A stretch of DNA of 64,000 bases from the NCBI GenBank assembly GCA_036362985.1, contig JAYGXS010000005.1:10106626-10170625 (forward strand). Direction: 5' to 3'. The notes under the pieces are model-generated. The model made no database searches and had not been told where the DNA came from. It worked only from the letters and a program-made list of their open reading frames with translations. Source of the DNA: Ligula intestinalis (taxonomy: Eukaryota; Platyhelminthes; Cestoda; Diphyllobothriidea; Diphyllobothriidae). Shown piece after piece: positions 1 to 43,858 of the stretch; the stretch's first letter is position 1; each line of letters opens with the position of its first letter. The position numbers and the translations under genes are program-made.

Positions 1-59
1 TTATTTGCTAACATATTTAATCGCTGTAGAATCTTCTGTTAGTCATCGTGTTGAGTTAG

Positions 60-330
60 CTGTTTTTTGCATAATTCTCATGCTGTCTGAAGACGAAGTG
101 GGGAAGCAGAGTCGAAAACTCACGCATTAAAGTACTCTTTTCCAAAGAACTTCTCTTACCGAATCATACTTCTTGGGATGCACATTTTCCAATGACTACT
201 TATGTCCCCCCTTCAAGAGCATTGATATAGCGAAAAGCTCATTGTGTGGGCGTGCACGTCTGCATAAGTGCAAACCCGAGGTTCTTAAAGAGTCCTCTGT
301 GGCCAAAGATTTTATTCGACGTGTGTCCTA
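60..330 (+). repeat. Penelope terminal-repeat-like fragment
   Basis: From about 86 to 200 the sequence resembles 29480-29600 and 45515-45640, the latter being the 3' end of a Penelope-like element. It contains CTGAAGACGA and, shortly after, CGAAAACTC, which look like decayed hammerhead core pieces. It probably represents a solo terminal repeat. Confidence 0.4.
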
Positions 331-1230
331 TCGTTTAGCTATGGAAATGTAATCGGGTATGTTGCAAAATCATGTGCATATAGGCCTTTAAATATCAGTG
401 ATGTGTATACAACTTATCACTCAAAGGCCTTTCGATATATCATTAACATAAGGGTTGGGTCTTTTGCACGGTTGGTTGGTTAGCAGTCCTTGTTGGATCA
501 AGAGTCCCCGCTGGATTCCAAACTGGGTGCAGTTGGGAGAGGGAGAAAAGCCGTGACCTCAGCCGGCTTGAGCCAAAGGCCCACGGGGGTGAGTTGGCTG
601 CCTGGCCGTGAGCTGCAGGCGAAGAGATGCTGACAGTCATGCGGTGAGACGCCGCAGTCGGGACAGCTATCGTGTGTGGACGGGTCGAGTCGGTGCTAGT
701 ACCGGCGAAGGAGCATGGAGCAGCCACTGCTTAGCTGCGCCAGGGTACAGCGAGTAACCCTCGGTTGCTGTTCGAGGCCGCTATTCAGTTTCACAGACTC
801 AAAACTGCCTCTCATAGATATCAAACATTTTTTGTGTGTCTTGAATTGCTTTTTTGTCTGATTTGCTTAATACAACCGGTTACCTTTATCCGAAGTTGCT
901 GAGCGACTGCTAAGTAGGTTTGTGTCTACAAATTATAAACCAGAGTGAAAAACTGTAATATCTATGTTCGTCCACTTAGGTTGCTTGTGTTATAACTTCC
1001 AGCTAAAAGCCATTTTGTTTGTATTCCGATGCGGTACTTACCAAAACTAATTAACGTGATTTTTTGATTTTCTGCCACTGCATTACATCGTTTTGAGGGA
1101 TTCAGGTCATGAGTGTATACTCCGATTGCTTCAGCTTACTGAATAAGTTCAGAGCTCGGTATACCGCTTACGAGTTCTTAAATGAAGTTTGAAGATTAAA
1201 ATTCCTCTGATGAGATTTTCAATAAAGAAT
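331..1230. other. Upstream region, no gene recognised
   Basis: No coding region is supported. The GC-rich part at about 480-790 shares short similarity (a ccttgttggatc core) with 33800-33870, suggesting a dispersed repeat. The promoter of the mannosidase gene may lie here, but I see no defining element. Confidence 0.3.
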
Positions 1231-32727
<31,497 letters not shown>

Positions 32728-32876
32728 TTGTAGTTAATTTTATTGGTTTGGTCCCCTCCCACCAGACGGTCGGAATATGACCTGCCACCGTGTGGCTGCG
32801 GTGGTGGTGGTAGGGATGGTGATGATAGAGGTTCCCTGTCGCTTCTCAGTGGACCTTTATGTATCGCTAGTCTTCT

Positions 32877-32897
32877 CCCCCCCCCCCCCCCCCCCCC
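32877..32897 (+). repeat. Poly-C tract (21 bases)
   Basis: Homopolymer just after the mannosidase stop codon; length may be unreliable in assembly. Confidence 0.9.
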
Positions 32898-33363
32898 TCC
32901 ATGCTCCCCGTCCAACCCCCTCTCCGCCCTCTTTCATTGATACTCAGCCAAACTCCGCTGCATGACGTTCTTATTCCCCGGGCCACCGTACGAGACCCTA
33001 TACTGAGACCCTTTTCATTGATTTCAGTAAACCTCTTTTTTTGTGTTCCCAAGTTGAAAAAAGGCAGAGAGCGAGCGAGAGAGAGAGAGAGAGAGCACCC
33101 CTGTCTATTCTCTCCTGTGCACAATCTCTGACCTGCATCCCACTACCTCTTTCACCCTTCCCCCTTGCAGTCGGTACATTGGGGCTTTTGGCTGTGATAT
33201 TTTTTATTCCCACCTCCTTGCTTTCCCCCTACCTGACTCTGTAAATGTAAGCAAAACCTGTTAATACTACGTTCTGCTCACTCTGTGCCTTTTTGCCTTC
33301 TTGGTGCTGCGGATGTGGATGGAGGTGTCATGATATTGCTAATCGAATGGCAGAGCTGTATTC

Positions 33364-33396
33364 ACCTGACGTTTTGACTTCAGCAAGGATGACTCA
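33364..33396 (-). ncRNA. Very degenerate Penelope-end hammerhead-like relic
   Basis: On the reverse strand: GAGTCATCCTTGCTGAAGTC followed by AAAACGTCAGG. Only the 3' signature CGTCAGG and a weak hairpin remain. Confidence 0.25.
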
Positions 33397-33640
33397 TATG
33401 CCCTCCCCCCCCCACATGAGCACAGGAAGCGCCCGTATTGCAGATAATTTTGCGCGAAATCCCAGATTGCTATGAAATCGCCATCAATCTCGATGGTTAT
33501 CCATCCGACAACTCGCTTCACTTTGACTATCACAAAGGAGGATTCGGCAGCAAGAGTGGACGAATAGGGGTGTGTAGGGGTCTGGGTCGTGATTGTGCCT
33601 GGATCACTACAATCATCAGGTCGAAATCCCCAGGTAGAAG

Positions 33641-33646
33641 AATAAA
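33641..33646 (+). terminator. Candidate polyadenylation signal of the mannosidase gene
   Basis: An aataaa hexamer lies about 0.91 kb after the stop codon and is the first clear one I see downstream. The 3' UTR between contains a 21-base C run (32877-32897) and an AG-rich tract. Assignment is by position only. Confidence 0.3.
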
Positions 33647-33699
33647 AGGCAAGAATCACTAGAAGGAGAGGTTTATTGTGGACTGTGTATTGTGTGAGG

Positions 33700-36012
33700 T
33701 GATGAAAGTTGCTTTAGTAGGATTGTTAAACAAGTTCAAGTGGTCTGTGAGTGGTGCGTTGTAATTACCCGAGGAATGTTGCCTGCAGGCAGGCAGGCAA
33801 GTAGCCCTTGTTGGATCCGGAGCCCCGCCGGGTGGGCCTCAACCCCGGCGGAGGAGGAGTCGGAGCAGCATAGTCAAGAGGGGCTGATCTGTCATAAAAA
33901 AAGCAGATGGAGAGGAGAAGAGATGGATCCACCCTAGGGAGGTTTTATGTAGCAGACCTTGGCCGCCCTGAGGGCGGGTGGGAACGTGGTCGAAGACGCG
34001 TCTGCTGTGGTTCCCAATGTTGCCTGCAAAGGCCCCCTGATGCATTAGCCAGAAGTGTCGCGTTAAGTGGCTCTTAGGAAGGTGGGCTTATTAAGCTGAG
34101 ATCAACTCTCCGGACTGCAGGAACGACGGGGGACGCTGACGCGGCTGTTATCGGTTAACTAGAAGCAGCTGCGAGGTCAAGCCACGGGGGACGGGGCGCC
34201 AGTGGAACATTTGCTTGTGACAACAGGACTATGGGGCGGCGAGCCCTGGAGAACGAAGGGGGGGGGGGGGGGGAGAGAATTATGGCTCTCCGCCACAGGT
34301 GTTTTGCCGTATGCTAGCAGTGGATTTTAAGTGAAAAGGACCAGTCCAATGGTGTCACTGAGGGGTAGCATTTCGACAGGCCTTCCGATTCACCCAAATG
34401 GTCTGGTAGAACACTAATGCTGGCGGCAGCTTGCGCGATACCAACACGCGCACAACCTATGGACGGATCGATAGTGTGGCTTGGAAACGAGCCGGTTAGG
34501 CTGGCTCCACCTAACAGTGATGAATGATGGAGTAGGTTTAAGGTCAGTGTTAACTGTAGCGTTAGGGTTTAGGACTATGGTTTACGTAGGGTTGTAAATA
34601 TTGAGCATTCTTGGAATTATGCGCAGGTTAATTTCTATTATTTGGGGTTTGCTATTCCTACGTCCTGTTTAGACGGGTATATATGCCGTTTTTGCCTTGG
34701 ATTCTCACTCGACAAAATCAAATAACGGTACTGGATTGCACAAGTGTTGCATTCTTTATAGGATGTAGTTGCCAGGGCAATGCATGCCTACCAAAACGGA
34801 CTATTCGAATAAGAAAAGCCAATTAGGGCAACAGTAGCTTATGCAGGCCCACTCATTAATCTCTACTCCCTGCATGTTTTCCTACGAAAACGGTGGTTCT
34901 CGGGTTTTATGGGCGGGGGATTAGGACATGCCGTGGAATCTACTTTAATGCATGCAAAATGCATTTTTATTTTACTGTATTTAGAAGTGTTGGTGATTTA
35001 TATCTGTAGATTTTCCTAATCTGTATTATCGTTTGAATTATTGCGGAAAAACACGATTATCAAATTGCAGGTTTCTTGAATTTCACGAAAAAGTGTGTAG
35101 GAGGTCGTCTACTTTAACTTACCTGTGGTCCAACTTACCATACTGGAGTTAGATTAGTATAGTACGCGGCGCGAAGCGCTGCGCACACCTTAAATTTACA
35201 CGCGGAACAACTTAATCCCAGCGGTCGCGGGAAGCAACTTCGATTACATATTTTTCACTTTGCCCTTCTAAAAATTTCCTTCTCTGCCTATCCTATTTCC
35301 CCACCCCCCAAAACCCTATAACCACCGTTTTTGCAGGCCATAAGTCTAGGATTAAGGGTATATGAGTAGGCCTACATAAGATACTTTTGCCGATAATTTG
35401 TGTCCCTCCTCTCCGACAGGTCAGGGGAATGGGAAAGCGTTCTGTATTTGCGCCAAATTCCAGGAAAATATGGGTTAGGGTCTCATTTAGTATTCGGGCT
35501 GGATTAGTAATAGTACAATAGGTACCTTGTCTGTAATTTGGCATAAGGTTCCTCGTACTACCTGGACGGTTTCTTGTTCCTGTTATACGAACCAGTATGC
35601 CTGATATTTGAACGACAGTTTGCAAGTGATATAGTAATTGTATCGGAACTGTGGTGGCCACACAGACTAAATTATTTCTAGGTGGTGACCTTGAGCTGTG
35701 GTAACCTTGACCTGGCGTGCAACCAGGATCGTACGAAAACGCACCAGTCCAGATTGGCCTAACCACCGGACAGGCGAGTGTAAGGGCAATCGGGGGTTGG
35801 GAACGAGGTTATTGACCAGGGTCAACGTTCTACCCACTGCATCACGGCCAGATCCTGTTGACTGCGATCGGATTGACGCTTACCGGTCGCGTTACGGGAC
35901 ACACGAGACATAGGATTTCTAAATAACAGATCGTTGAGTATGACTAGCTTGTGACGGAAAATAAAGCAGAAATATTCATTCTGCTCTCTTTCTTAAATAG
36001 CCATTTTTAATA
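33700..36012. other. Intergenic stretch, no gene recognised
   Basis: Contains a GC-rich segment at 33780-34260 that shares a short block with 490-560, and a 16-base G run at 34258-34273. The open frame at 35293-35766 (reverse, 157 codons) shows no family motif. Confidence 0.35.
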
Positions 36013-37019
36013 TAGCACGGGTTAGAATTTGTGTAAAATGCCGACATAGGCCAAAGATTGATGCTAATCAGCATTGTTTAAGGTTGCATTACTGCTTACC
36101 ATGTAGCCTATTCTGAAGTTATTTCAGTCACGATAGGGTACCAGCTTTTTAACGAGCATCCTTCTGACCGCTAACAAAACGTATGTGTTGTAAAAAGTGG
36201 CCACTTATGTAGTTTGCATTTTTATCATTGATTTTAACTGCTTTTATAAATTCAAATATATTTTATGGATTGGTATCACATTACGTCTTCTTCAAACTTC
36301 TTACTTAAAGGAAGAGCATCTTTCGGTTTTACGATTGTGAGGTGTTCATTCATAGTACATCAAATCCATCAGTTTTTTATTGCTGTCTATAATGTGTACG
36401 GCATGTTCCGCATCTGCTGCAATATTTTATGAGAACTATGTGACTTTCTCCTCAAACCGTAGGCGAAACTGTAGTTTTTCTTAACCAGGATGTACACAGC
36501 GCACAGTGTGTAAACCTTGAATTCAAGTGTATTATTCGGCAATTAAGAAACTTTTTTTAACCGAAAGGTGCCCTTTTTTTAAGTACAACATTTAAATAAG
36601 GCATACGTATCTACCAAACCAGTACAGTAGTCGCCGGTTATTAAGCCCATGGTTAATAGGCCCAGCCACTTATTAAGCCAAATTTGGTCTGGGCCCGAGG
36701 TGGGCTTAGTAACCGGCGACTACTGTACAAGAAATTTTTTTTTCGTGTATGCTTCCTATAAAATATATTTTAATTTAAGAAGGCAGTCAAAATCAATGAT
36801 TAAAACGCATACTACTCAAGTAGCTACTTTTTACCGTGCCTACGTTTTGTTAGCGGTCAAAAGGAAGCTCCTTGAGAAGCCGGCATCCTATCGTGACTGA
36901 AATGACTTCAGAATAGACTACACGATAATCAATTTTACAAACTCACTCGATGCCGATTATCGAAAGTATATCAATCTTTTGCAAATGTCGGCATGCCAAA
37001 CGAATTCTAGGCCCCACTG
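36013..37019. mobile_element. T1-family long-TIR element, copy 2, with a nested MITE
   Basis: Both arms match T1 copy 1 (for example ggcagtcaaaatcaatga in the right arm, and its inverse at about 36225). The outer ends read TA-TAGCACGGGTTAGAATT and, inverted, TA-CAGTGGGGCCTAGAATT. A small MITE (M1) is inserted in the right arm. Confidence 0.65.
36625..36725. mobile_element. Pogo/Tigger-like MITE M1, 101 bp
   Basis: CAGTAGTCGCCGGTTATTAA at the left and its near-exact inverse at the right, with TA at 36623-36624 and 36726-36727. The empty site (gtacaagaaa) can be inferred from T1 copy 1. Confidence 0.85.
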
Positions 37020-38412
37020 TACCTTATGCTTTCTGCAGGCAGTCAGAAAAAATTTCGTTCAAATACCGACATCCTGACTTGACCTGATGGATAAGGCTGC
37101 ACTATAATTGGCAGTGTAACCATACGTTTTGTTTCAAATCGAAGACATCTTTCAAAATGTCAGGTAACAGTACATGAGATAGGAACTTTACTGTAAGTTC
37201 AAAAGGAACAGTACCGTCGTATTTGTAGACCGCCCGCTGGCATGAACGTCGGCTTCTTTAGTAGACCAATCAGACATGAGGCATGACATAATGTGTGAGC
37301 ATCTGGTAGGCGTCGCTGCTGTATGATCAAAGGCTCCCAACAGGACCCGCATCGCACGACACGATGCCCGCCGTTGTTAGCCTTAGCAAATCAGCCGCAG
37401 CTCAAACACTCGATAAAGCAAGCAGAAGAAAGCGGGGAAGGGCAGAATGCTGGTGGAAGTGAGCTATGAAAAAGGACATTGTGACTATTACTAGTAGAAC
37501 CGCCAGATCATCCACCATACGCGAGAATGCCGGCACTGGCCACCATGAAACACCTCAAAGAACATGTAGCCGCTAAGCCCTTACTTTGGTACAACAATCT
37601 AATGACATACGTATGTATAGGTCAAGTTTTTTTGGGGATGAAACCTATATGCATCTGTATACATATTTCGCGCATTCGCGTTTCTGGGTAGCGACATTTT
37701 CATTAGGAACTAATTAATTTCTATCCGCGATTGTTTTAGCAAGCCTGCAAACTCTTTGCACCAACCTTGCAAAAGTACCCATGTTTAACTTTTAAAGGGA
37801 TTTATAAATACCCATATTTTTAAACGTGAATTCGCTGACGAAAACGTTCGGCAAGTTGCCCGAGGTACGCAGATATCTCTAGCCGCAGGATTATACCTTA
37901 CGGAAATGGCGTTTATAGGGGTTTTATGGAAGGCCATACCGCAGGAAGGAAAACATCAACTACAAAGTAGAACGTATAAAGCAGAAACGAATAGGAATTA
38001 CTTAGTTAACTAATCACAACTGTGCGCGTGATAATTAAAAGGACAAATACAGCCAACAGAAAACAAAACTGCGCAAAAATACTTGGAAATAGTCGTGCAA
38101 ATGAGCCAAAATGCAGCGATTAGCATAAAACCAGGCAATATGGGCTTTTCCCCCATTTTTTTAAAACTCACAGTAGTTTCTAATGCATTTAAAGAGATAT
38201 TGTAGTAAGATAGACCAAAAAGCGACCGTATGTCGCTCAAAACGTTAAATTGAAGTAAAAATTAAGCTATCTAAAACTTAAACCAGAAGTAAACTAATTA
38301 ACTAAGACCAACAGTAAACTAAAATTAATAAAACTGAAGGTAACCAGAGATCTAAAGATTTTCGAGTTTTGGGGTGCAGTAGTAAACATAACTATGCCTA
38401 ATAAATTACATA
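37020..38412. repeat. Intergenic stretch with AT-rich repeat, copy B
   Basis: About 38130-38400 is related to 21390-21600 and ends in aaactaa-type units. The rest (37020-38100) is unassigned. Confidence 0.4.
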
Positions 38413-38414
38413 TA

Positions 38415-38858
38415 CAGTAGTCGCCAGTTATTAAGCCCACGGTTAATAGGCCCAACCGCGTATTAAGCCCAAGTCAGCTTGAGACAGAATTTCACATAGC
38501 AAAATCCGCCGTCTTATAAGCCCAGTCGCCGGCTACAAAGCCCAGTTTGCCAACAGGATAGAGTGATTTTTTCAGCTCTCTGCGTGCGCAACTGGTTATG
38601 TGTGGCAAATAATATTTTTTGTTTTTGTTATTATGTAAAATACAGACAAAAAGCATTTATTTCTTGTACATAACCAAGCTCTACACCTAATATAGTACGT
38701 ATGTAATGTATAGTGCCTATCCTGCGTTTGATAATCAAGAACTAGGACTCTCCGATTACTGCGCCCACCGCTTATTAAGCCCAATTGGATCTGGGCCCAA
38801 CTACTGCATTCGAAAATTGGTCTGGGCCCGAGGTGGGCTTAATAGCCGGCGACTATTT
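38415..38858. mobile_element. Pogo/Tigger-like MITE M1-long, 444 bp
   Basis: CAGTAGTCGCCAGTTATTAA at the left, and GGGCTTAATAGCCGGCGACT at the right before a degraded end, with TA at both sides. Internal ttaagccca units occur several times in both orientations, giving it a modular look. Confidence 0.7.
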
Positions 38859-39399
38859 TAGTAGGTATATAGGTGTATATATTTCTCGAGGTTGGGCAAC
38901 ATTCTTGTTGCCAAACGTTCTGAATGAAAATTCTAGTTTTTGGGCGGGGGGGGGATGGGTGATAGTAATACCCGACTTATCTTGCGGACGTTCTGTACAC
39001 TTGATACTATGGTTTGCTGTTTTGAGACAGTTGTAAATATAATCCACACGACCATCTTCATAAGAACTAATATCCCAAAACTCTTTCTTTTGGTAAATGC
39101 TCTGTATATAAATCTTATATTAAAGATTTTGATGTAAAGGTCGATCAATTTATAAATGAAAACGCCGAAATAGAAGAGAATGATGCCAGACTCTATTCGA
39201 CGATACTCACTAAATAGCTATCCACTTATGGTAATCTGTACAAAAAATTGACTAAAGAAAAGTTCCTTTTTGATAAATAAAGTGGTAACGTAAACTTTTA
39301 AGATATGTAAAATCTTTAAATTTATTGTTTTAAATTATAGCTACTTTTACGTCTCCGGATTATCGAACAAAACTCAATTTTTCTTAACAAGCACAAGGG
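38859..39399. other. AT-rich intergenic stretch
   Basis: 39040-39120 has weak similarity to 59745-59820. No coding region recognised. Confidence 0.3.
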
Positions 39400-39600
39400 A
39401 AACTGTAGTGGACATTTGTGCTTTTCTAGCTGCCATGAGCCAGTCGTGCCGAATCCCAGCTTTGGATCATCCGAGCTTTGTAGCCACGAGCCTTTGATTA
39501 TGGAATGGAAGACTGTCATCCCGGGGATCCATACCTGGGCTTGTGTATGACTGCCTGATTCTGGCTAAGAAAGCAGAAATGGCCATTCCGGACTCCCTTA
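39400..39600. mobile_element. Two partial copies of the hammerhead-SINE
   Basis: 39410-39500 (reverse, with gccatgagccagtcgtgcc) and 39500-39600 (forward, with GCAGAAATGGCCATTCCGGA) match the 3' module of the SINE at 48.7-49.1 kb. The core bases are changed (CTGATTC), so both look inactive. Confidence 0.55.
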
Positions 39601-39765
39601 TCTTTGACATTTCTAGTTCATCTTATCCAAGTAGCGACTATGCGACTAGCTGCGAGGGCTCTATAGTGAGCTTCAGGGCACAACGGGTCATGAAATGTTG
39701 CGTTACCAGATCGGCAATTTCCCACCATTCATCATATTCCCACTCCCAACCGACGATAATAACTA

Positions 39766-39905
39766 ACCCGTGGCGCGATGCTAGAGTGTTTCACTCAATG
39801 ACCAAAGGTCCCGGGTTCGAATCCCGAGTAATCCACACCCAGGGGTTGGGTATGACTGGCTGAGGACGGCTAATAAGTCAGAAATGGCCATTCTGGCAAC
39901 CCTGG
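39766..39905 (+). mobile_element. tRNA-derived hammerhead-SINE, copy C
   Basis: A tRNA-like head contains a perfect B box (GGGTTCGAATCCC) and a possible A box (GTGGCGCGATGCTAGAGTG), followed by the hammerhead-like module GACTGG-CTGAGGA-...-GAAATGGCCATT. The core has one substitution (CTGAGGA for CTGATGA). Confidence 0.7.
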
Positions 39906-39944
39906 TCATTGAGCAGAAGGTGACTCGATCGCTGGGATAATACT

Positions 39945-39995
39945 CTTATTCGCCTGACGTTTCGACATCCGTCGCGGATTCATCATCAGATGCAT
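39945..39995 (-). ncRNA. Hammerhead-like motif with CUGAUGA core (Penelope end)
   Basis: On the reverse strand: CTGATGA, then a hairpin ATCCG-CGA-CGGAT, then GTCGAAACGTCAGGCG. Both core halves are intact (CUGAUGA and GAAAC-GUC). Stem III is the four-base palindrome ACGU, as in minimal Penelope hammerheads that work as dimers. Three unpaired positions lie on each side between the core and stem II, which may reduce activity. No coding part is found beside it. Confidence 0.55.
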
Positions 39996-39999
39996 TAGC

Positions 40000-42307
40000 A
40001 GAAAACGGTAGCAGAGACCCGTTTCTGCCACCCTTGTCTTTGTCTATTCTTCCTTATCATATATATGCTAGTCACTAACAGGTCGCAGACGGAGCTCGAG
40101 AGTCAGTCCCACGTCGAAACTAGATGACTGCGTTCCGTAACCGATCAGTGGGTGTCCACACACCGTAAATGTTTAACATAACATATAACTATTTTTGGCG
40201 TGGTATTATTGCCTCGGTTCTTCGAGGATTCAAACGCTTAGTCCTTTTTCTTCGCTTATGAGTGAATAATGTCTGACTGTTGAGTTGATCTTTTGCAACA
40301 CAAATGAAAGCCTCTCTGCGAAGAAAGTTCATAAGCCATTTAGACCACCACTCTCAGCAAACTAAGGCGTTAACAGTGAAAATTTCAGATGCTGGTCAGG
40401 TGGACCTATCGAAATCATCCCTTATACTGATGGCAGTGCGATTCGAGCTCTAACTTTCTCGCTCCATTCGAGCTCGCAATTGATTAGTCGTTGAGTCCTC
40501 CCCGCTAGCGTTATAAAGGGCGCCAACCAATGAACGCAGAACTGCCAACATGAGAGTAGATTATCGATTCCACTGCACTGCCCTCGATTCGCGCTTGAGC
40601 GTTCAGGTTCTTGCGCTCGTCTAGAGTTCAATTCGAGCTCGATTTTCGCACCCTTGCCATTAGGGATGTATCCTCATCCTTCGGGAAAATCAGTCACCAA
40701 GGGGAGACAGCAACTGCCGCTGTTGCACTGAGAAATAAGGGACCCGTAGGAGTATTGTAACGACCCAAACCGAACCTCCCTTGTTTTACTAGATACCCTT
40801 AATGTCACCTGCCTTTCTCTCGTGTTACCAAGAGGCTGATTGGAGGACACGCCGCCGTTTCCCGACTCCGCTAAGTCCCATCCTCGTCGACTTTTCGATA
40901 CTCTATTTCATACTCCCCTTCATTAGAACAGTATCCTATACTCGCTCCCTTGCTTACGCTCTCGATCACCTGTATTCCTTAATCAACATTACTTCCCTAT
41001 TATCACTTATATTCTTCGGATATGAGCCGACAATCTAGTTTTAGTGCGTCTGTTTGTGATGATGAAGAACGCCAAATAGGAAAGGAGTTCGAAGACAGGA
41101 GGTCCGTCGAACAGAAGCCGCCGATACCGAATCCGTTACCGTGCAACCAGTGTATCCTACTCGCCTCGGACGCTACAGTATCTTAAGTGCAGAGAATGTA
41201 CGCCAAGCGCCTGTGTTCTGCGAGTGAGATCAGTTCAAGGGGTCAACCAAACTCCAAAATGAAGGTATAAAGAGAAAGGTTCGAGGAAGGGAAAGGTTTA
41301 AGTTTTCGACAGAAATCGGAACAACATAGGGAAATATTTATTCCCCCCAGCGACATATATCTTCCTTCCGTTCCTCTCGAGTCTACCTTCCGGTCAGGTC
41401 AACTGAATATCTCCACATTATGTAAATCCGCGAGCTAATGGAGAACGTTACTGCTCCGCCTCAAAATCCTATGATTACAGAGGGTAGAGCGGTGAACATA
41501 TTCCACTGATTACGAAGCAGGTGCGTATTGTAACGGTTGCCAAGGCCGAGATGTCACCGCTTGATTGCATCCTGTGTGAGCCCCCAAGGAAGAACACGAC
41601 AAGAGCAGGGCGAAAGCAGAAGTCTTTGAGTGTGATAGGTACAACGTATTAAGATCAACAAACGCGTGTCAACCATGCCCATCGGGCCAATCAGCTTCTG
41701 CCTTGATTTTGCTACCGGTACGATTGGCTGGTGACTCGACGGCTGACTGCAGCTTGAATTTTAAATTATTGATTGATTGTCTGGCAAGATGCGTTCACTC
41801 GTGTGTAGGCCGACTGATAGCCTACTGCGAGCGCGGCTTCTGCTTGTGTGCTAACTCTTTGGTTCCTCCTAATAGTGCGCACATGAGTGAGGCATAAGCG
41901 ATGCTTTATTCGCACGTTGCGGTAACTTTGACAAGGCTCTCAGCAGGTTTTGTCTGACATTGTGTGTTCAAGGCATCGGCAAGCCTGGCACTCGTTCGCT
42001 TGTATGGCATTGTAGTGTAAAGCGCATCTCTGGCGCCGTCTACAAGGCGACTCAGGTAGTTCTCAAGGTCCTCCCTCCGGAGGAAGTCATCCGAGCACAC
42101 TAAGCACATCACCTTCGTCGCCACAGACATCGTTAAGGCCCTGGAGGCCACACCCTCTATCTGTGGTGCACTGCCGGAGCTGAGGCACGTTGGCGTCAAA
42201 CATTTACAGTCAGCGCATTTTTTCTGCGGTGAAATAAAAGTTGGCAGACCACAGCACCATAAATGCAAGGTTCCACAGTTGGGATGTAGTGGGTAGTTGC
42301 CTACTCG
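40000..42307. other. Intergenic stretch, no gene recognised
   Basis: 40756 and 41527 both begin with tgtaacg within a gtattgtaacg block, a possible LTR start, but I could not pair full LTRs. Open frames lack family motifs. Confidence 0.3.
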
Positions 42308-42727
42308 ACTAGCTCGCGTCGAAGTGCACTTTCCCAGAGGCTCACCGATGCGGTTTTTCGACTCTCGATCAGCCAATCACAGTTCCTGCCTCTACGCGGT
42401 TTGGGCCAAGTGCCGAATAGCAAGCTTGCATGCGTTCCCGACGCAAGCTGCTTCTCTGCCCAAAATTCTTAAGTCCGACTCAGCTAATGAATGCTCTATC
42501 TCTCTCTACTGGCCTGACTGCTCCCAAACAGTCACTTGGGACCCGGTCAATCTCCTGAGCGGACGTGTTCTCCCAAGTCAGACTCCCTCCATCTATTCTC
42601 CTTTTCTCTGTATACACAATATACTCTACCTCCTACTCTGGCCTTCATGGACTTTTCTCCTCCACTAAGCAACCATGGTCTGAAGATCGCAGTTGCTGGG
42701 TTTGACTCACTTAACCCCCAGCAATAG
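42308..42727 (-). repeat. R1 repeat arm (420 bp)
   Basis: Matches 58565-58985 (opposite strand), from GGGTTAAGTGAGTTAAACC-like end to GATGCGAGCTAGTC-like end. Pairs of such arms form the long-TIR elements at 46675-47804 and 62538-63400. No coding. Confidence 0.7.
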
Positions 42728-43846
42728 GCACCTAGCACCTATTTTAAAATCCGAAACAGCATTGTCCAAGCTCTAAAAGATCGGAGGCAGTTCCCACCAC
42801 TATCCCCTGAAGAAAAGAAAGCACTCAAACACTTATAAACTGATTCAAATATTATCATTCTTCTCACAGACAGAGGGCGCTTAACTACTATTATCAAAAA
42901 ATCTCAGCCTATAAACCTCTTCCCACAGATCCTACCAAAAACCAATTTCGCCTGTTGAAGGGTGCTGCTATGCCTTATAGGGACAAACAACTATCAGACG
43001 ACGTTGCAAAATCATTGAAAAAAACCAGAAGCAACAAACGCCGAAATCTACGGATTATCAAAGGTTCATAGACATGAAGTTCCCCTGCGACCGATAGTAT
43101 CATTAATTGGTGAACAGAATTAAAAAATTGCTAAGTGGCTATTCCGTCAACTCCATCCTCTTATGAGGGATTGTAAAATGTCCATTCAAACCTCCACAGG
43201 ATTTCTAGAGAAAGTGAGGGGAATCAAAATCTCAGATGACCAGATAATGGTCACCTTCGACATTGTTTCCTTATTCACCTCTATACCACTACTAGACGTG
43301 ACAAAACAGTGCACAGTGGAAGTCCTGAAGGCCTGTGGAACAAAGATTTCCGCCACTACCTTAGTTGAACTCGTAGCAACCCACTTTTCTTTCGACCACC
43401 ACTACAATCAGCAGTCAAGAGGAGCTGCAATTGCATCACCCATATCTGGAATCCTTGCCGAAGTAAAAATGCAGAAGCTGGAATCGACGGCTTTTCTATT
43501 AGTTTATCCCAAGTTGTAGGTGCGATATGTAGACTACACGTTTGTTTTCGTTAAAAAAAACCAGCTAGAAACACTCCATCACACCATCAATTCAATCATT
43601 CCGGGAATTCAATCCACGCTCGAGAAGGAGATTAAGAATAAATTCCAGTTTCTAGAGGTTCTCGCACAGTGCGAAACCGACGGAACATTCCAAGGGTCCG
43701 TTTATCGCAAAAAATATGCCAGAATTATTGTCCAATATGAGAGTGACAACCAAATCTCTCATGACAGGAGTGCTGTCAATAGTCTACAACGTCGAGCAAA
43801 GGCACACTGTTCTGGTGATGAAACGTACTGAGACGAACTAAATTAA

Positions 43847-43858
43847 CTGTTTGATTTA
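43847..43858 (+). repeat. Target-site duplication of P6, left
   Basis: tgtttgatttat, repeated exactly at 44839-44850. Confidence 0.85.

Noticed and set aside
35293..35766. 157-codon reverse open frame downstream of the gene
   Set aside because: No recognisable domain and no supporting splice or expression signals.
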